Both the position numbers and the translations under genes were made by a program. This document shows, one piece after another, positions 1 to 6,895 of a DNA stretch of 21,300 bases. The stretch is from the NCBI GenBank assembly GCA_009774215.1, contig VSNH01000054.1, positions 1 to 21,300 on the forward strand, written 5' to 3'. The first letter of the stretch is position 1. Each line of letters starts with the position of its first letter. The notes beneath the pieces were generated by a model. It saw only the letters and a list, made by a program, of their open reading frames with translations, was not told where the DNA came from and did not search any database. This DNA comes from Lachnospiraceae bacterium (GTDB taxonomy: Bacteria > Bacillota > Clostridia > Lachnospirales > Lachnospiraceae).

Positions 1-1
1 C

Positions 2-523
2 TGCATGAAGTTCCTGATTTCCCATATCAGGATAAATTATAGCTCGCTCCGAGATGAAATCGTAAACGATATAAAATCGTTACATACCACGGCGGCCCGG
101 GAAACAGAGCAGGTTCGCGACCGCATCGAGGCGTTGAATGAGAAAAGGTGTAAGGTGGTCGATCTGGCTCTGGAGGGAGTGATAAGCAGACAGGATCTGG
201 CTGATCAGACGAAATGGTATGACCAAAAGATACAGGAACTAAAGCAGGCGCTGGAATTAGCTGGGCAGAATGACAGAATCCGGGAAAGACAGACTGCGGA
301 AGCGGAAAGCTATATGGCAGTTCTTGATGAGATCATGTCTTTTGACGGGGATAATCAGGGGCTATATAGAGAAATTCTGGAGAAAATGGTGATTACGAAG
401 AATGTGGTGGATGTGTATTTAAGATGTCTGCCTTTTGCAGCCAGAATGACGATCAGAACCTCCGGGAGAAGTGAGAACTATGTAACAGAGATTGTAAGTA
501 TGGAACTGATTGATAAGCAATAG
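2..523 (+). CDS. Serine recombinase, C-terminal part (gene starts before the window)
   Basis: The reading frame is open from base 2 to a TAG stop. It encodes a charged, helical, coiled-coil-rich segment (residues about 10-100, rich in E, K, R and Q) followed by a short beta-rich tail containing YLRCLPFAARMTIRTSG. This layout is typical of the C-terminal region of large serine recombinases, after the zinc-ribbon domain; the first residues (SHIRINYSSLRDEIVNDIK) resemble the end of that domain. The catalytic N-terminal domain would lie left of the window, so the internal ATG at base 5 is probably not the true start. Such enzymes excise or integrate mobile elements, and their genes usually lie at one end of the element beside an attachment site. 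Here the gene ends about 13 bases before the point where cotJC is broken, which fits that role. Family assignment is by pattern only; I see no catalytic serine because that part is outside the window. Confidence 0.75.
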   Translation, partial: CMKFLISHIRINYSSLRDEIVNDIKSLHTTAARETEQVRDRIEALNEKRCKVVDLALEGVISRQDLADQTKWYDQKIQELKQALELAGQNDRIRERQTAEAESYMAVLDEIMSFDGDNQGLYREILEKMVITKNVVDVYLRCLPFAARMTIRTSGRSENYVTEIVSMELIDKQ

Positions 524-721
524 TGTGACAGATACACCGATGTCCGTCAGTACCCCGGCCACCTCCCTGTAAGGGCAGGCATACCGCTGGGACAGATAAC
601 GCATAGATGCGCCCATCTCGCCGTCAGGACCGCCGTACTGGCTGATAATTGCCTGGGCGATATCCGCGTTGGGCTCTTTGATGTTTACGGGAAACTCTAA
701 TCTTCTTTCATAATTCCACAT
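419..721 (-). pseudogene. cotJC: cotJC (spore-coat manganese-catalase family), 5' part only, split by an element
   Basis: The first 62 codons (bases 721-536) match the CotJC N-terminus well: MWNYERRLEFPVNIKEPN, then QYGGPDGEMGASMRYLSQRY and VLTDIG. After that the frame continues for about 38 unrelated codons and stops at 419. Full CotJC is about 190-210 residues. Manganese catalases bind two Mn ions through Glu and His residues spread over the helical bundle; only the first Glu (E35 in GGPDGE) survives, so this product cannot form the metal site. The ATG overlaps the cotJB stop by one base (TAATG), and an AAGGAGG ribosome site precedes it, so it is the third gene of cotJABC. The missing part should lie beyond the element to the left, in the same orientation. 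Whether this is a dead gene or one reassembled by excision cannot be told from here. Confidence 0.8.
524..545. other. Candidate attachment-site junction (element end / cotJC break point)
   Basis: On the minus strand, cotJC homology runs through the conserved LTDIG and stops at about base 536; CotJC proteins normally continue TEELAH. Left of this point the sequence belongs to the recombinase end. The crossover should lie within the last shared bases, around the GG of the DIG glycine codon, because large serine recombinases exchange strands at a 2-base core. The exact core cannot be fixed without the other junction. Confidence 0.55.
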
Positions 722-996
722 TAGTTACAGCCTCCTTCCCAGGGCATAGGAGCCAATGCCCATTTCCAGTCCTCGCACGCCGATACATCCGCACAGGAAA
801 TGGTGAGAGGCGTATATTTGGAGGAATATTCCTGCCTTGCCTGATTTGCCAGACGGTTGTAATGATTGAAATACTTTAAAGCATTCTGGTCAGTGGGATG
901 GGTGTCCAGATAGAGGGACAATTCGATGACAACGAAGCCTAAGACGCCGATATCGTGGAGCAGTTTTTCCTGCTCGGTAGCAAATTGTGTGTTCAT
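721..996 (-). CDS. cotJB: Spore coat protein CotJB
   Basis: A 91-residue protein with the CotJB layout: a helical N-terminus with LLHDIGVLGFVVIELSLYLDTHPTDQNAL, then LANQARQEYSSKYTPL, and a C-terminus rich in Trp and Pro (WKWALAPMPWEGG). CotJB is a small inner-coat component made in the mother cell with CotJA and CotJC; its biochemical activity is not known. The ATG overlaps the cotJA TGA (ATGA), and the stop overlaps the cotJC start, so all three genes are translationally coupled. AAGGAG lies 12 bases upstream of the start. The gene appears intact, unlike its downstream partner cotJC. Confidence 0.88.
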   Translation of the reverse strand: MNTQFATEQEKLLHDIGVLGFVVIELSLYLDTHPTDQNALKYFNHYNRLANQARQEYSSKYTPLTISCADVSACEDWKWALAPMPWEGGCN

Positions 997-1166
997 CGGT
1001 TACAACATCTCCTTCCTGTAAATGGTTTGTCGAGCTCAGGAAAGACGGTGCCATTGCAGTATCCTTTTTCCAGATTTTCGCAGATTCCGTTAAAATGCTG
1101 CCAGGGGACATAAGCCATCGCGATCGGAAAATCATCGCAGGGTTCCCTGTAGAGATAGTCCTTCAT
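993..1166 (-). CDS. cotJA: Spore coat associated protein CotJA
   Basis: A small protein of 57 residues with the CotJA signature: FPIAMAYVPWQHF in the middle and GTVFPELDKPF near the C-terminus. Two in-frame ATGs are available. The upstream one (1172) directly abuts the ribosome site AGAAAGG at 1173-1179, whereas the one at 1166 is six bases away, so I chose 1166. The gene is first in cotJABC and its TGA overlaps the cotJB ATG. CotJA is thought to help assemble CotJC into the coat; with cotJC split in this cell line, CotJA and CotJB would be made without their partner unless the element is excised. The C-terminus is Cys- and Arg-rich (GRRCCNR), which I cannot interpret. Confidence 0.88.
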   Translation of the reverse strand: MKDYLYREPCDDFPIAMAYVPWQHFNGICENLEKGYCNGTVFPELDKPFTGRRCCNR

Positions 1167-1231
1167 ATACATCCTTTCTATTGGTGCACCGGATCAGACC
1201 GGACACACGAATTTCATGTGTTTTTTAATAA

Positions 1232-1260
1232 TATAGTATGTTATAATCACCTATGTGTGT
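1232..1260 (-). promoter_or_regulatory. Likely mother-cell (sigma-E/sigma-K type) promoter for cotJABC
   Basis: Reading on the minus strand, CATACTATA (1240-1232) matches the CATAnnnTA -10 of the related mother-cell factors sigma-E and sigma-K. A CAC triplet 16 bases upstream (1259-1257) fits the short -35 of sigma-K. It lies about 65 bases before the cotJA start. cotJ is a mother-cell operon in Bacillus. Which of the two factors applies is not decidable from sequence. Confidence 0.5.
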
Positions 1261-1261
1261 A

Positions 1262-1496
1262 GAGTGAAAAGAACTTCTAAAGCTCAACAGCAGAGGCTGC
1301 TTCGCTAAGAAGTTCTAGGGAAACGCTGATTAAAGCGTTTCCCGCACCGGATTTGCGCCGCGAAGCGGCACATTCCTTTGCAAAACCGTGTGCATCCGCC
1401 GGAGGCTCTAAGGAAGTGCTGATTTAATCAGCGCTTCCCTAGATTTGCTTCGCAAATCACTTTCACTCAAGAGAATGCCAAAGAGGCTGGCATTCT
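1262..1496 (+). repeat. Modular branched palindromic repeat, copy 1 (longest form)
   Basis: An outer inverted repeat, GAGTGAAA (1262-1269) and TTTCACTC (1461-1468), encloses a chain of separate stems. Stem A is AGAACTTCT/AGAAGTTCT (1270-1278, 1308-1316) with an inner CAGC/GCTG. Stem B is GGGAAACGCT/AGCGTTTCCC (1318-1327, 1334-1343). Stem C is GCACCGGATTTGC with 1380-1393, holding GCCGC/GCGGC. Stem D is 1412-1438 and stem D' is GATTTGC/GCAAATC (1442-1458). A separate hairpin E, AGAATGCCA/TGGCATTCT (1472-1496), follows two bases after the outer stem. The same modules recur at 1605, 6749 and 21211, so this is a dispersed repeat family. No coding frame is credible here. Whether it acts as DNA (a MITE- or REP-like element) or as RNA is not known. 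Confidence 0.85.
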
Positions 1497-1604
1497 TTGC
1501 AATGATTTGAGTTACAGCAGAGCTGTGACATGGAGGCTGGCGTGGGAAGGACACAGAATATTCACAATTTGATACGAATAGAGACACAATTTGCCAGTAT
1601 ATTA

Positions 1605-1699
1605 GTGTGAGAAGTACTTCTAAAACTCAGCAGCAGAGGCTGCTTCGTTAAGAAGTACTAAGTCTCGCACAGGAGAATGCCTGAAATGCGGCATTCTCC
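1605..1699 (+). repeat. Modular branched palindromic repeat, copy 2 (minimal form)
   Basis: The outer stem is GTGTGAGA (1605-1612) with TCTCGCAC (1663-1670). It encloses only stem A, AGTACTTCT/AGAAGTACT (1613-1621, 1651-1659), whose tip is a perfect AGCAGC/GCTGCT hairpin with an AGAG loop (1629-1644). Hairpin E, GGAGAATGCC/GGCATTCTCC (1672-1681, 1690-1699), follows one base later. The copy ends 49 bases before the ABC ATPase start, so it may be transcribed as its leader. The 108 bases between copies 1 and 2 (1497-1604) show nothing I can name. Confidence 0.85.
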
Positions 1700-1747
1700 G
1701 CATGAAGGATCTGGCAATTATGTAATACAGGTAGGGAGGAGTATGCT

Positions 1748-2899
1748 TTGATACAGGTAGAGAATTTGGTCAAACGATATGGTGGCCATGTGGCGGTAAA
1801 CAGCATGTCGTTTACGGTAGAAGAGGGGAAGATTTATGGTTTTCTCGGACCGAATGGCGCGGGAAAGACGACGACAATGAATGTGATGACAGGATATATT
1901 GCCGCCGACGGAGGAACGGTTGTGATCGACGGGCATGACATTCTGAAGGAGCCGCTGGCGGCGAAAGCCTGCGTTGGCTATCTGCCTGAGGTGCCGCCGC
2001 TTTATCCAGATATGACGGTGCGGGAGTTCCTGCTCTTTGCGGCGGAACTGAGAAAGGTGCCGAGAGCGGAGCGGAAGAAGCGGGTGGCAGATCTGGAGGA
2101 GCGGCTTTCTCTCTCGGAGATGAGCCATCGGCTGATCAAAAATCTCTCCAAGGGATATAAGCAGAGAGTAGGGCTTGCACAGGCGCTTGTGGGCGATCCA
2201 AAGGTGCTGATTCTGGATGAGCCGATGGTGGGGCTTGACCCGAAACAGATCATAGAAATGCGCGATCTGATCAAAGGACTTGCCGGAAAACATACGGTCA
2301 TTTTAAGTTCCCATATCCTTTCGGAAATCAGTGCGGTATGCGATCATATTCTCATTATCTCGAAAGGGAAACTGGCGGCAAGCGGTTCTCCCGAAGAACT
2401 GCAAAAGATGATGCAGGGCACGGCGGAGCTTGCGGTGACGGTGATCGGGGAGCAGGAACAGGCGCAGGCGGTACTGGAGCAGATTGGGGAAATAGAGCAG
2501 TTTACGTTTGAAGAGGGCGGGGAAGAGGACAGTATTCTGATTCACATTTCGACAAAGGATGATGTGGATATCCGGAAATCTTTATCCGTTGCGCTTGCCG
2601 GGGCGGGAATGCCGATACTTTCCATGAACCGTTCTGAAAAATCTCTGGAGGATATTTTCCTGGAGCTGACGGAGATGGAAGAGGATTTGGAAGGGAAAGA
2701 CGGGACAGAATTGTCTGAGGAATCGGAGCAGGGTGAAACGGAACCGCCTGAGGTGTCGAGGACAGAAGACGAAACGGATGCGCACGGAGTATCGGCGCAG
2801 GAAGAAGCATCGGCTGCGGTTACGGAAAAGGAAGAGACAGATATAGCTGCTGGAGAAACCGCAGCGGGGAAGGAGGAGACAGATGAGAGCGATTTATAA
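1748..2899 (+). CDS. ABC transporter ATP-binding protein (GldA-like), acidic C-terminal tail
   Basis: A 383-residue ATPase subunit. Walker A is GPNGAGKT (about residues 34-41), the signature is LSKGYKQR (about 134), Walker B is LILDEP (about 154-159), and the H-loop is SSHIL (about 187-191). The YKQR signature and the C-terminal extension resemble the DrrA/GldA group of ABC-2 exporters. The start is TTG at 1748, chosen because GGGAGGAG at 1734-1741 sits six bases ahead and the nearby ATG (1743) is closed at once by TGA. Residues from about 310 form an unusually long tail made largely of Glu, Asp, Thr, Ser and Ala, probably disordered. The last 17 bases overlap the permease gene, so the two products are surely one transporter. 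The substrate cannot be read from the sequence; GldAFG in Bacteroidetes works in gliding, but distant relatives in Clostridia are of unknown role. Confidence 0.9.
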   Translation: MIQVENLVKRYGGHVAVNSMSFTVEEGKIYGFLGPNGAGKTTTMNVMTGYIAADGGTVVIDGHDILKEPLAAKACVGYLPEVPPLYPDMTVREFLLFAAELRKVPRAERKKRVADLEERLSLSEMSHRLIKNLSKGYKQRVGLAQALVGDPKVLILDEPMVGLDPKQIIEMRDLIKGLAGKHTVILSSHILSEISAVCDHILIISKGKLAASGSPEELQKMMQGTAELAVTVIGEQEQAQAVLEQIGEIEQFTFEEGGEEDSILIHISTKDDVDIRKSLSVALAGAGMPILSMNRSEKSLEDIFLELTEMEEDLEGKDGTELSEESEQGETEPPEVSRTEDETDAHGVSAQEEASAAVTEKEETDIAAGETAAGKEETDESDL

Positions 2900-5009
2900 A
2901 AGAGAATTGAAATCTTATTTCTACTCCTTTACAGGCTGGCTTTTTATAGCGGTGAACCTCTTCGTAATGGGGCTGTACTTTGTTGTCTATAATATGCTGG
3001 CAGGTTATCCGACCATAGCCTATGTGCTGCAGAGCATTGTGTTTACATTTATTGTAACGATACCGATTCTCACCATGCGGACGCTTTCAGAGGAGCGGAA
3101 AAACAAGACGGATCAGTTGATTCTGACAGCGCCTGTCTCGGTTGAAAAGATTGTACTTGGCAAGTATCTGGCGCTTGCTACAGTGCTTTTTGTGCCGACG
3201 GCGTTTATGGGGCTTCTGCCTCTGTTTCTCATGCAGGGAGGGGAGTTTCAACTGGGCGTTTCCTACGCTTCGCTTCTGGGCTTTTTCCTGTACGGGTGCC
3301 TTGCGCTGGCGGTGGGGCTCTTTCTCTCGTCGCTGACGGAGAGCGTGGTGATTGCGGCGGTGCTTTCCTTTGGTGCGCTGTTTCTCGGTTATATTATGCC
3401 GGGCCTATCGAATCTGCTCACCACTACGGGAACGTCTGCAGTGACTACGGCAATTGGCAAGGTGCTGTCCTGCTTTGATATGGTCAGCCGTTTTGACACC
3501 CTTTCCTCCGGCTATTTTGAGCTGGAGGCGGTGGCCTATTATCTGACGGCTATTGCTCTGGCACTGTTTTGTACGGCACAGACCATTCAGAAGCGCCGTT
3601 ACAATATTGCCGGAGGCGGTATAAAAGTCGGAGCTTACAGTGTCACGGGAATTTTGCTGGCGATTGCCCTGACTGTAGCGATTAATTTGGGGTTAAACTA
3701 TGTGCCGGAGCAGTATTCCTCCTTTGATTTGACAGAAAACAGACTGTATGCACTGACGGACGCGACGAAGACGTTTCTTTCCGGGTTGTCCGAGGATGTG
3801 ACGATTTATGTGCTGGCTGAGGAAGGCGCGGGGGATGCAGACTTTTCCAAAACGCTGGAGCGGGTGGCTGACCAGTCGGCACATATTAAAATAAAGTATG
3901 TCAGCCCGGCAAAGAATCCGAATTTTTATCAGAATTATACGGATGAGCAGCCGTCCACGGGCAGTTTGATCGTGGAGGGGGAAAAGCGCAGTACGGTGGT
4001 GGATTACGGGGATATTTATGCCTATGAGATGGACTATTCCACCTATAGCTACCAGACCACGGGTTATGACGGGGAAGGGCAGGTCGTTTCGGCTTTAGCC
4101 TACGTTACCACGGAGGATATGCCGGTTTTTTATGTGATCGGCGGACATGGGGAACTGGAGTTGGAGGAGAAGTTTGCCAATACCATAACAAAGGAAAACG
4201 CGTCCTATGAGACGCTGATGCTTTACTCGGTGGACGAAATTCCGGAGGACGCGCAGGGGATTATTCTGAATGCGCCCACAAGTGACTACTCGAAGGAAGA
4301 CGCCGAAAAGGTTATCGCCTATCTGCAAAAGGGCGGCAATGCGTTGATTGTCCCGACTATGGCGGAAGGAGAGATGACGAACTTTAAGAGTATTCTGGAT
4401 TTTTACGGAATTTCCGAGGTTGGTGGCACGATCGTTGAGCAGGACCGCAATTATTACTATCAGAATCCGTATTATCTCTTCCCTGAGATCGCATCGACGG
4501 AAGTGACGGCGTCTCTGGCGGACGGCCTGGTATTTGCACCCTTTTCCAAGGGACTTTCCTATGACGAGGAAACCATGGATGAAATTCATTATACGCCGCT
4601 TTTAACGACAAGCAGCAGCGCGTTTTCCAAGACGGATATCACGGACAGCAGTGATTTTGAAAAAGGCGCAAACGATATTGACGGACCTTTTACCGTCAGT
4701 GTGGAGGTGGAGAAGAGCACGGAGGACGGCGGTATTTCCCACGCTTTTGTGGTGGGCGGTGAGAGTCTCTTCACCAGTCTTGCGGACGAGATGGCGCCTG
4801 GCAATAATGTGAAACTTTTTGGCAGCATGATCAGTATGCTTGCGGATCATGAATCCTCAGTGGCGATTCCTGTAAAGAGCCTTTCCATGCCGAACTTGGT
4901 GTTTACGGCGCAGACGGCATATATAGCGGCTGTTCTCTGCGTGATCGTGATTCCGCTTGCGACTCTTACGGCAGGGCTTGTGATCTGGCTGAAAAGACGG
5001 CGGCGCTGA
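2883..5009 (+). CDS. ABC-2 permease fused to GldG-like auxiliary protein
   Basis: A 708-residue membrane protein. Residues 1-240 form an ABC-2 type permease (GldF-like): a first helix near 15-40, then about five more, with the conserved PILTMRTLSEERKNKTDQLILTAPVS stretch between helices 2 and 3. A further helix near 245-268 leads into a long extracytoplasmic domain (about 270-670) like the GldG/ABC_transp_aux family: YSSFDLTENRLYALTDATK at its start, then VFYVIGGHGELEL and QGIILNAPTSDYSKEDAEKVIAYLQKGGNALI. A closing helix (about 675-700) ends in KRRRR. GldF and GldG are separate proteins in Bacteroidetes; here they are one chain. The ATG has GGAGGA seven bases upstream and overlaps the ATPase gene. 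Role: export complex with the upstream ATPase; the substrate is unknown. Confidence 0.85.
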   Translation: MRAIYKRELKSYFYSFTGWLFIAVNLFVMGLYFVVYNMLAGYPTIAYVLQSIVFTFIVTIPILTMRTLSEERKNKTDQLILTAPVSVEKIVLGKYLALATVLFVPTAFMGLLPLFLMQGGEFQLGVSYASLLGFFLYGCLALAVGLFLSSLTESVVIAAVLSFGALFLGYIMPGLSNLLTTTGTSAVTTAIGKVLSCFDMVSRFDTLSSGYFELEAVAYYLTAIALALFCTAQTIQKRRYNIAGGGIKVGAYSVTGILLAIALTVAINLGLNYVPEQYSSFDLTENRLYALTDATKTFLSGLSEDVTIYVLAEEGAGDADFSKTLERVADQSAHIKIKYVSPAKNPNFYQNYTDEQPSTGSLIVEGEKRSTVVDYGDIYAYEMDYSTYSYQTTGYDGEGQVVSALAYVTTEDMPVFYVIGGHGELELEEKFANTITKENASYETLMLYSVDEIPEDAQGIILNAPTSDYSKEDAEKVIAYLQKGGNALIVPTMAEGEMTNFKSILDFYGISEVGGTIVEQDRNYYYQNPYYLFPEIASTEVTASLADGLVFAPFSKGLSYDEETMDEIHYTPLLTTSSSAFSKTDITDSSDFEKGANDIDGPFTVSVEVEKSTEDGGISHAFVVGGESLFTSLADEMAPGNNVKLFGSMISMLADHESSVAIPVKSLSMPNLVFTAQTAYIAAVLCVIVIPLATLTAGLVIWLKRRRR

Positions 5010-5249
5010 CGACCGGGTTTTTCCTCAGAATGATTGACTTCCGCAGGACTTTGTGTAAAAATGTACGTGATGGCAATGAGCAGTGCGCAGCCGTAAGATG
5101 AAAAAAAGGCAGCTTGCTGACAATTTTTTCAGATTGCGGATGCATAAGGCGAAGCCCGCGAATCGAGTTTGCACTGTGGGGTAAAGTGCGCAGCGGAGAC
5201 AGCCAGCAAACCGAGTTTGCACTGCGAAGAATGCATGAACGGAGGCATT
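5010..5249 (+). other. 240-base gene-free stretch with short direct repeats
   Basis: Between the permease stop and the hydrogenase start I see no credible gene. CGAGTTTGCACTG occurs twice (5164-5176 and 5212-5224) and AGTGCGCAGC twice (5082-5091 and 5185-5194). No terminator with a T-run and no clear -35/-10 pair is evident. The reading frame upstream of the hydrogenase stays open to 5169 but has no ribosome site there. Confidence 0.5.
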
Positions 5250-6749
5250 ATGAGAGGAATTGATACGCAGGTTCGGAAGAACAGAAGACGTATTTTTAAA
5301 GAGGTGGCGCATCTTGCCTATGAGTCGAAGAACTTGAAGGATGATATCGAGGCGCTGCCCTATAAGATTGTGGACTATGAAGAGTCCGAGTATGAGAACA
5401 TTTACAGGGATCGCGCCATTGTGCGCGAGAGAATCCGTCTGGCCATGGGGCTTTCCCTGCGGCCGGAAAATGTGCCTGTGCATCTGACGCAGGGGCTTGA
5501 GGAGAGCAATATTTCTGAGAAATATTACGAGCCGCCGCTGATGCAGGTGATTCCTTCGGCGTGCAACGCCTGTCCGGAGAACAGCTACTATGTGACGAAC
5601 CGCTGTATGGGATGCGTGGCGCATCCCTGCCGGGAGGTCTGCCCGCGAGGTGCGATTTCCATGGTAAACGGCCGCTCCGTGATCGACCCGGAAAAATGTA
5701 TCAAATGCGGTAAATGTAAGGCGGTCTGTCCCTATGATGCCATTGCCCATCAGGTGAGACCCTGTGCGGGTGCCTGCGGCGTGAATGCGATTAAGAATGA
5801 TGAGAAGGGCCGCGCCGTGATTGACAATGACCTGTGCGTTTCCTGCGGACAGTGTATGGTGAACTGTCCGTTCGGGGCGATTGCGGATAAGTCCCAGATT
5901 TTCCAGCTGATCCGTGCGTTGCAGACGGGGGAGAAGATTATCGCCCAGGTGGCGCCGGCGTTTGCGGGACAGTTTGGCCCTGACGTGACGCCGGATATGC
6001 TGAAAACAGCCTTGAAGGAACTTGGGTTTTTCGATGTGTACGAGACGGCTGTGGGCGCGGATATGGGCGCGATTGCGGAGGCGGAACACTACGCGAAGGA
6101 AGTGGCTGCGGGAAAACTGCCGTTCTCTCTGACATCCTGCTGTCCGTCATGGTCGGTGCTGGCGAAGAAATTCTTCCCGGAAACCATTGACAAGATATCG
6201 AACGCTTTGACGCCCATGGTGGCGACGGCGAGGGTGATCAAGGAGGAGCACCCGGATGCCAGAGTGGTCTTTATCGGTCCCTGCGCGTCCAAGAAGCTGG
6301 AGGCTTCCCGCAGGACGATCCGTTCGGATGTGGATTTCGTTATCACTTTCGAGGAGCTGACGGGGATATTTGAGGCAAAGGGCATCCTGTTAGATCAGAT
6401 CAAGGCGATGGACGAGTTGAAGGGCGCTACCGGCGCGGGGCGCGGTTACGGTGTGGCGGGCGGCGTTGCCTCCGCCATCGAGGAGTGCGTGAGAGAGTAC
6501 TACCCGGATGTGGAGGTACACATCGAGCACGCGGAAAGTTTGTCCGAATGCAAAAAGATGCTGATGCTTGCTAAGGCGGGTAAGAAAAACGGATGTCTGA
6601 TTGAGGGTATGGCATGTCCCGGTGGCTGCGTGGCGGGTGCAGGTACGAATATTGCGATTCCGGCGGCGGCAAAGGCGGTGACATCCTTCAAGGCGGCGGC
6701 GGAGGAACGGATACCCGATCCGGGCATGCATCAGAAACGTGTCGAATAA
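5250..6749 (+). CDS. Monomeric [FeFe] hydrogenase, group B type
   Basis: A 499-residue iron-only hydrogenase with ferredoxin domains ahead of the H-cluster domain. Cysteine groups in order are CNAC (105-108), CMGC...C..VC (119-131), CIKCGKCKAVCP (150-160), a CAGAC pair (172, 176), and CVSCGQCMVNCP (196-206), enough for several 4Fe-4S clusters. The H-cluster motifs are TSCCPSW (295-301), GPCASKK (343-349) and EGMACPGGC (452-460). Likely ligands are C298, C345, C456 and C460, with C297 in the proton-path position. The motif variants and the N-terminal Cys-rich block suit group B enzymes, common in gut Clostridia and presumed to couple ferredoxin oxidation to H2. The ATG at 5250 is chosen for GGAGG five bases upstream, leaving out 27 residues of open frame. 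No maturase genes (hydE, hydF, hydG) are in the window. Repeat copy 3 begins at its stop codon. Confidence 0.87.
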   Translation: MRGIDTQVRKNRRRIFKEVAHLAYESKNLKDDIEALPYKIVDYEESEYENIYRDRAIVRERIRLAMGLSLRPENVPVHLTQGLEESNISEKYYEPPLMQVIPSACNACPENSYYVTNRCMGCVAHPCREVCPRGAISMVNGRSVIDPEKCIKCGKCKAVCPYDAIAHQVRPCAGACGVNAIKNDEKGRAVIDNDLCVSCGQCMVNCPFGAIADKSQIFQLIRALQTGEKIIAQVAPAFAGQFGPDVTPDMLKTALKELGFFDVYETAVGADMGAIAEAEHYAKEVAAGKLPFSLTSCCPSWSVLAKKFFPETIDKISNALTPMVATARVIKEEHPDARVVFIGPCASKKLEASRRTIRSDVDFVITFEELTGIFEAKGILLDQIKAMDELKGATGAGRGYGVAGGVASAIEECVREYYPDVEVHIEHAESLSECKKMLMLAKAGKKNGCLIEGMACPGGCVAGAGTNIAIPAAAKAVTSFKAAAEERIPDPGMHQKRVE

Positions 6750-6859
6750 AGTGAGAAGTACTTCTAAAACTCAGCAGCAGAGGCTGCTTCGCTAAGAAGT
6801 ACTAGATTTGCTTCGCAAATCATTCTCACTTGGGAGAATGCCAAAATACGGCATTCTCC
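6749..6859 (+). repeat. Modular branched palindromic repeat, copy 3
   Basis: The outer stem is AAGTGAGA (6749-6756) with TCTCACTT (6824-6831). It encloses stem A, AGTACTTCT/AGAAGTACT (6757-6765, 6795-6803), tipped by AGCAGC/GCTGCT, and stem D', GATTTGC/GCAAATC (6805-6821). Hairpin E is GGAGAATGCC/GGCATTCTCC (6833-6842, 6850-6859). The left arm begins on the last base of the hydrogenase stop codon. The copy fills most of the gap before gltX and could serve as a transcript end or a leader. There is no run of T after hairpin E, so it is not a standard intrinsic terminator. Confidence 0.85.
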
Positions 6860-6895
6860 GCACAAAATTTTGGAGAATGAAGGAAAACGAGGATT

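Noticed and set aside
890..1135. Minus-strand frame of 81 codons overlapping cotJA and cotJB
   Set aside because: It is out of frame with both coat genes, whose conserved motifs and ATGA/TAATG overlaps are convincing.
1262..1740. CRISPR array
   Set aside because: The repeats are inverted and modular with no regular spacing or unique spacers of equal length; no cas genes are in the window.
1718..2293. Minus-strand frame of 191 codons opposite the ABC ATPase
   Set aside because: Composition is that of an antisense shadow (His, Arg, Leu-rich), with no ribosome site, over a confident ATPase gene.
5025..6089. Long minus-strand open frame of 354 codons
   Set aside because: It lies opposite the hydrogenase, whose cysteine motifs are certain; the minus frame is Arg/His-rich and has no family resemblance, as expected of a GC-rich shadow.
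6833..6859. Standard intrinsic terminator after the hydrogenase
   Set aside because: The stem is strong but no run of T follows, and the same hairpin occurs with the repeats elsewhere, also ahead of a gene (1672-1699).
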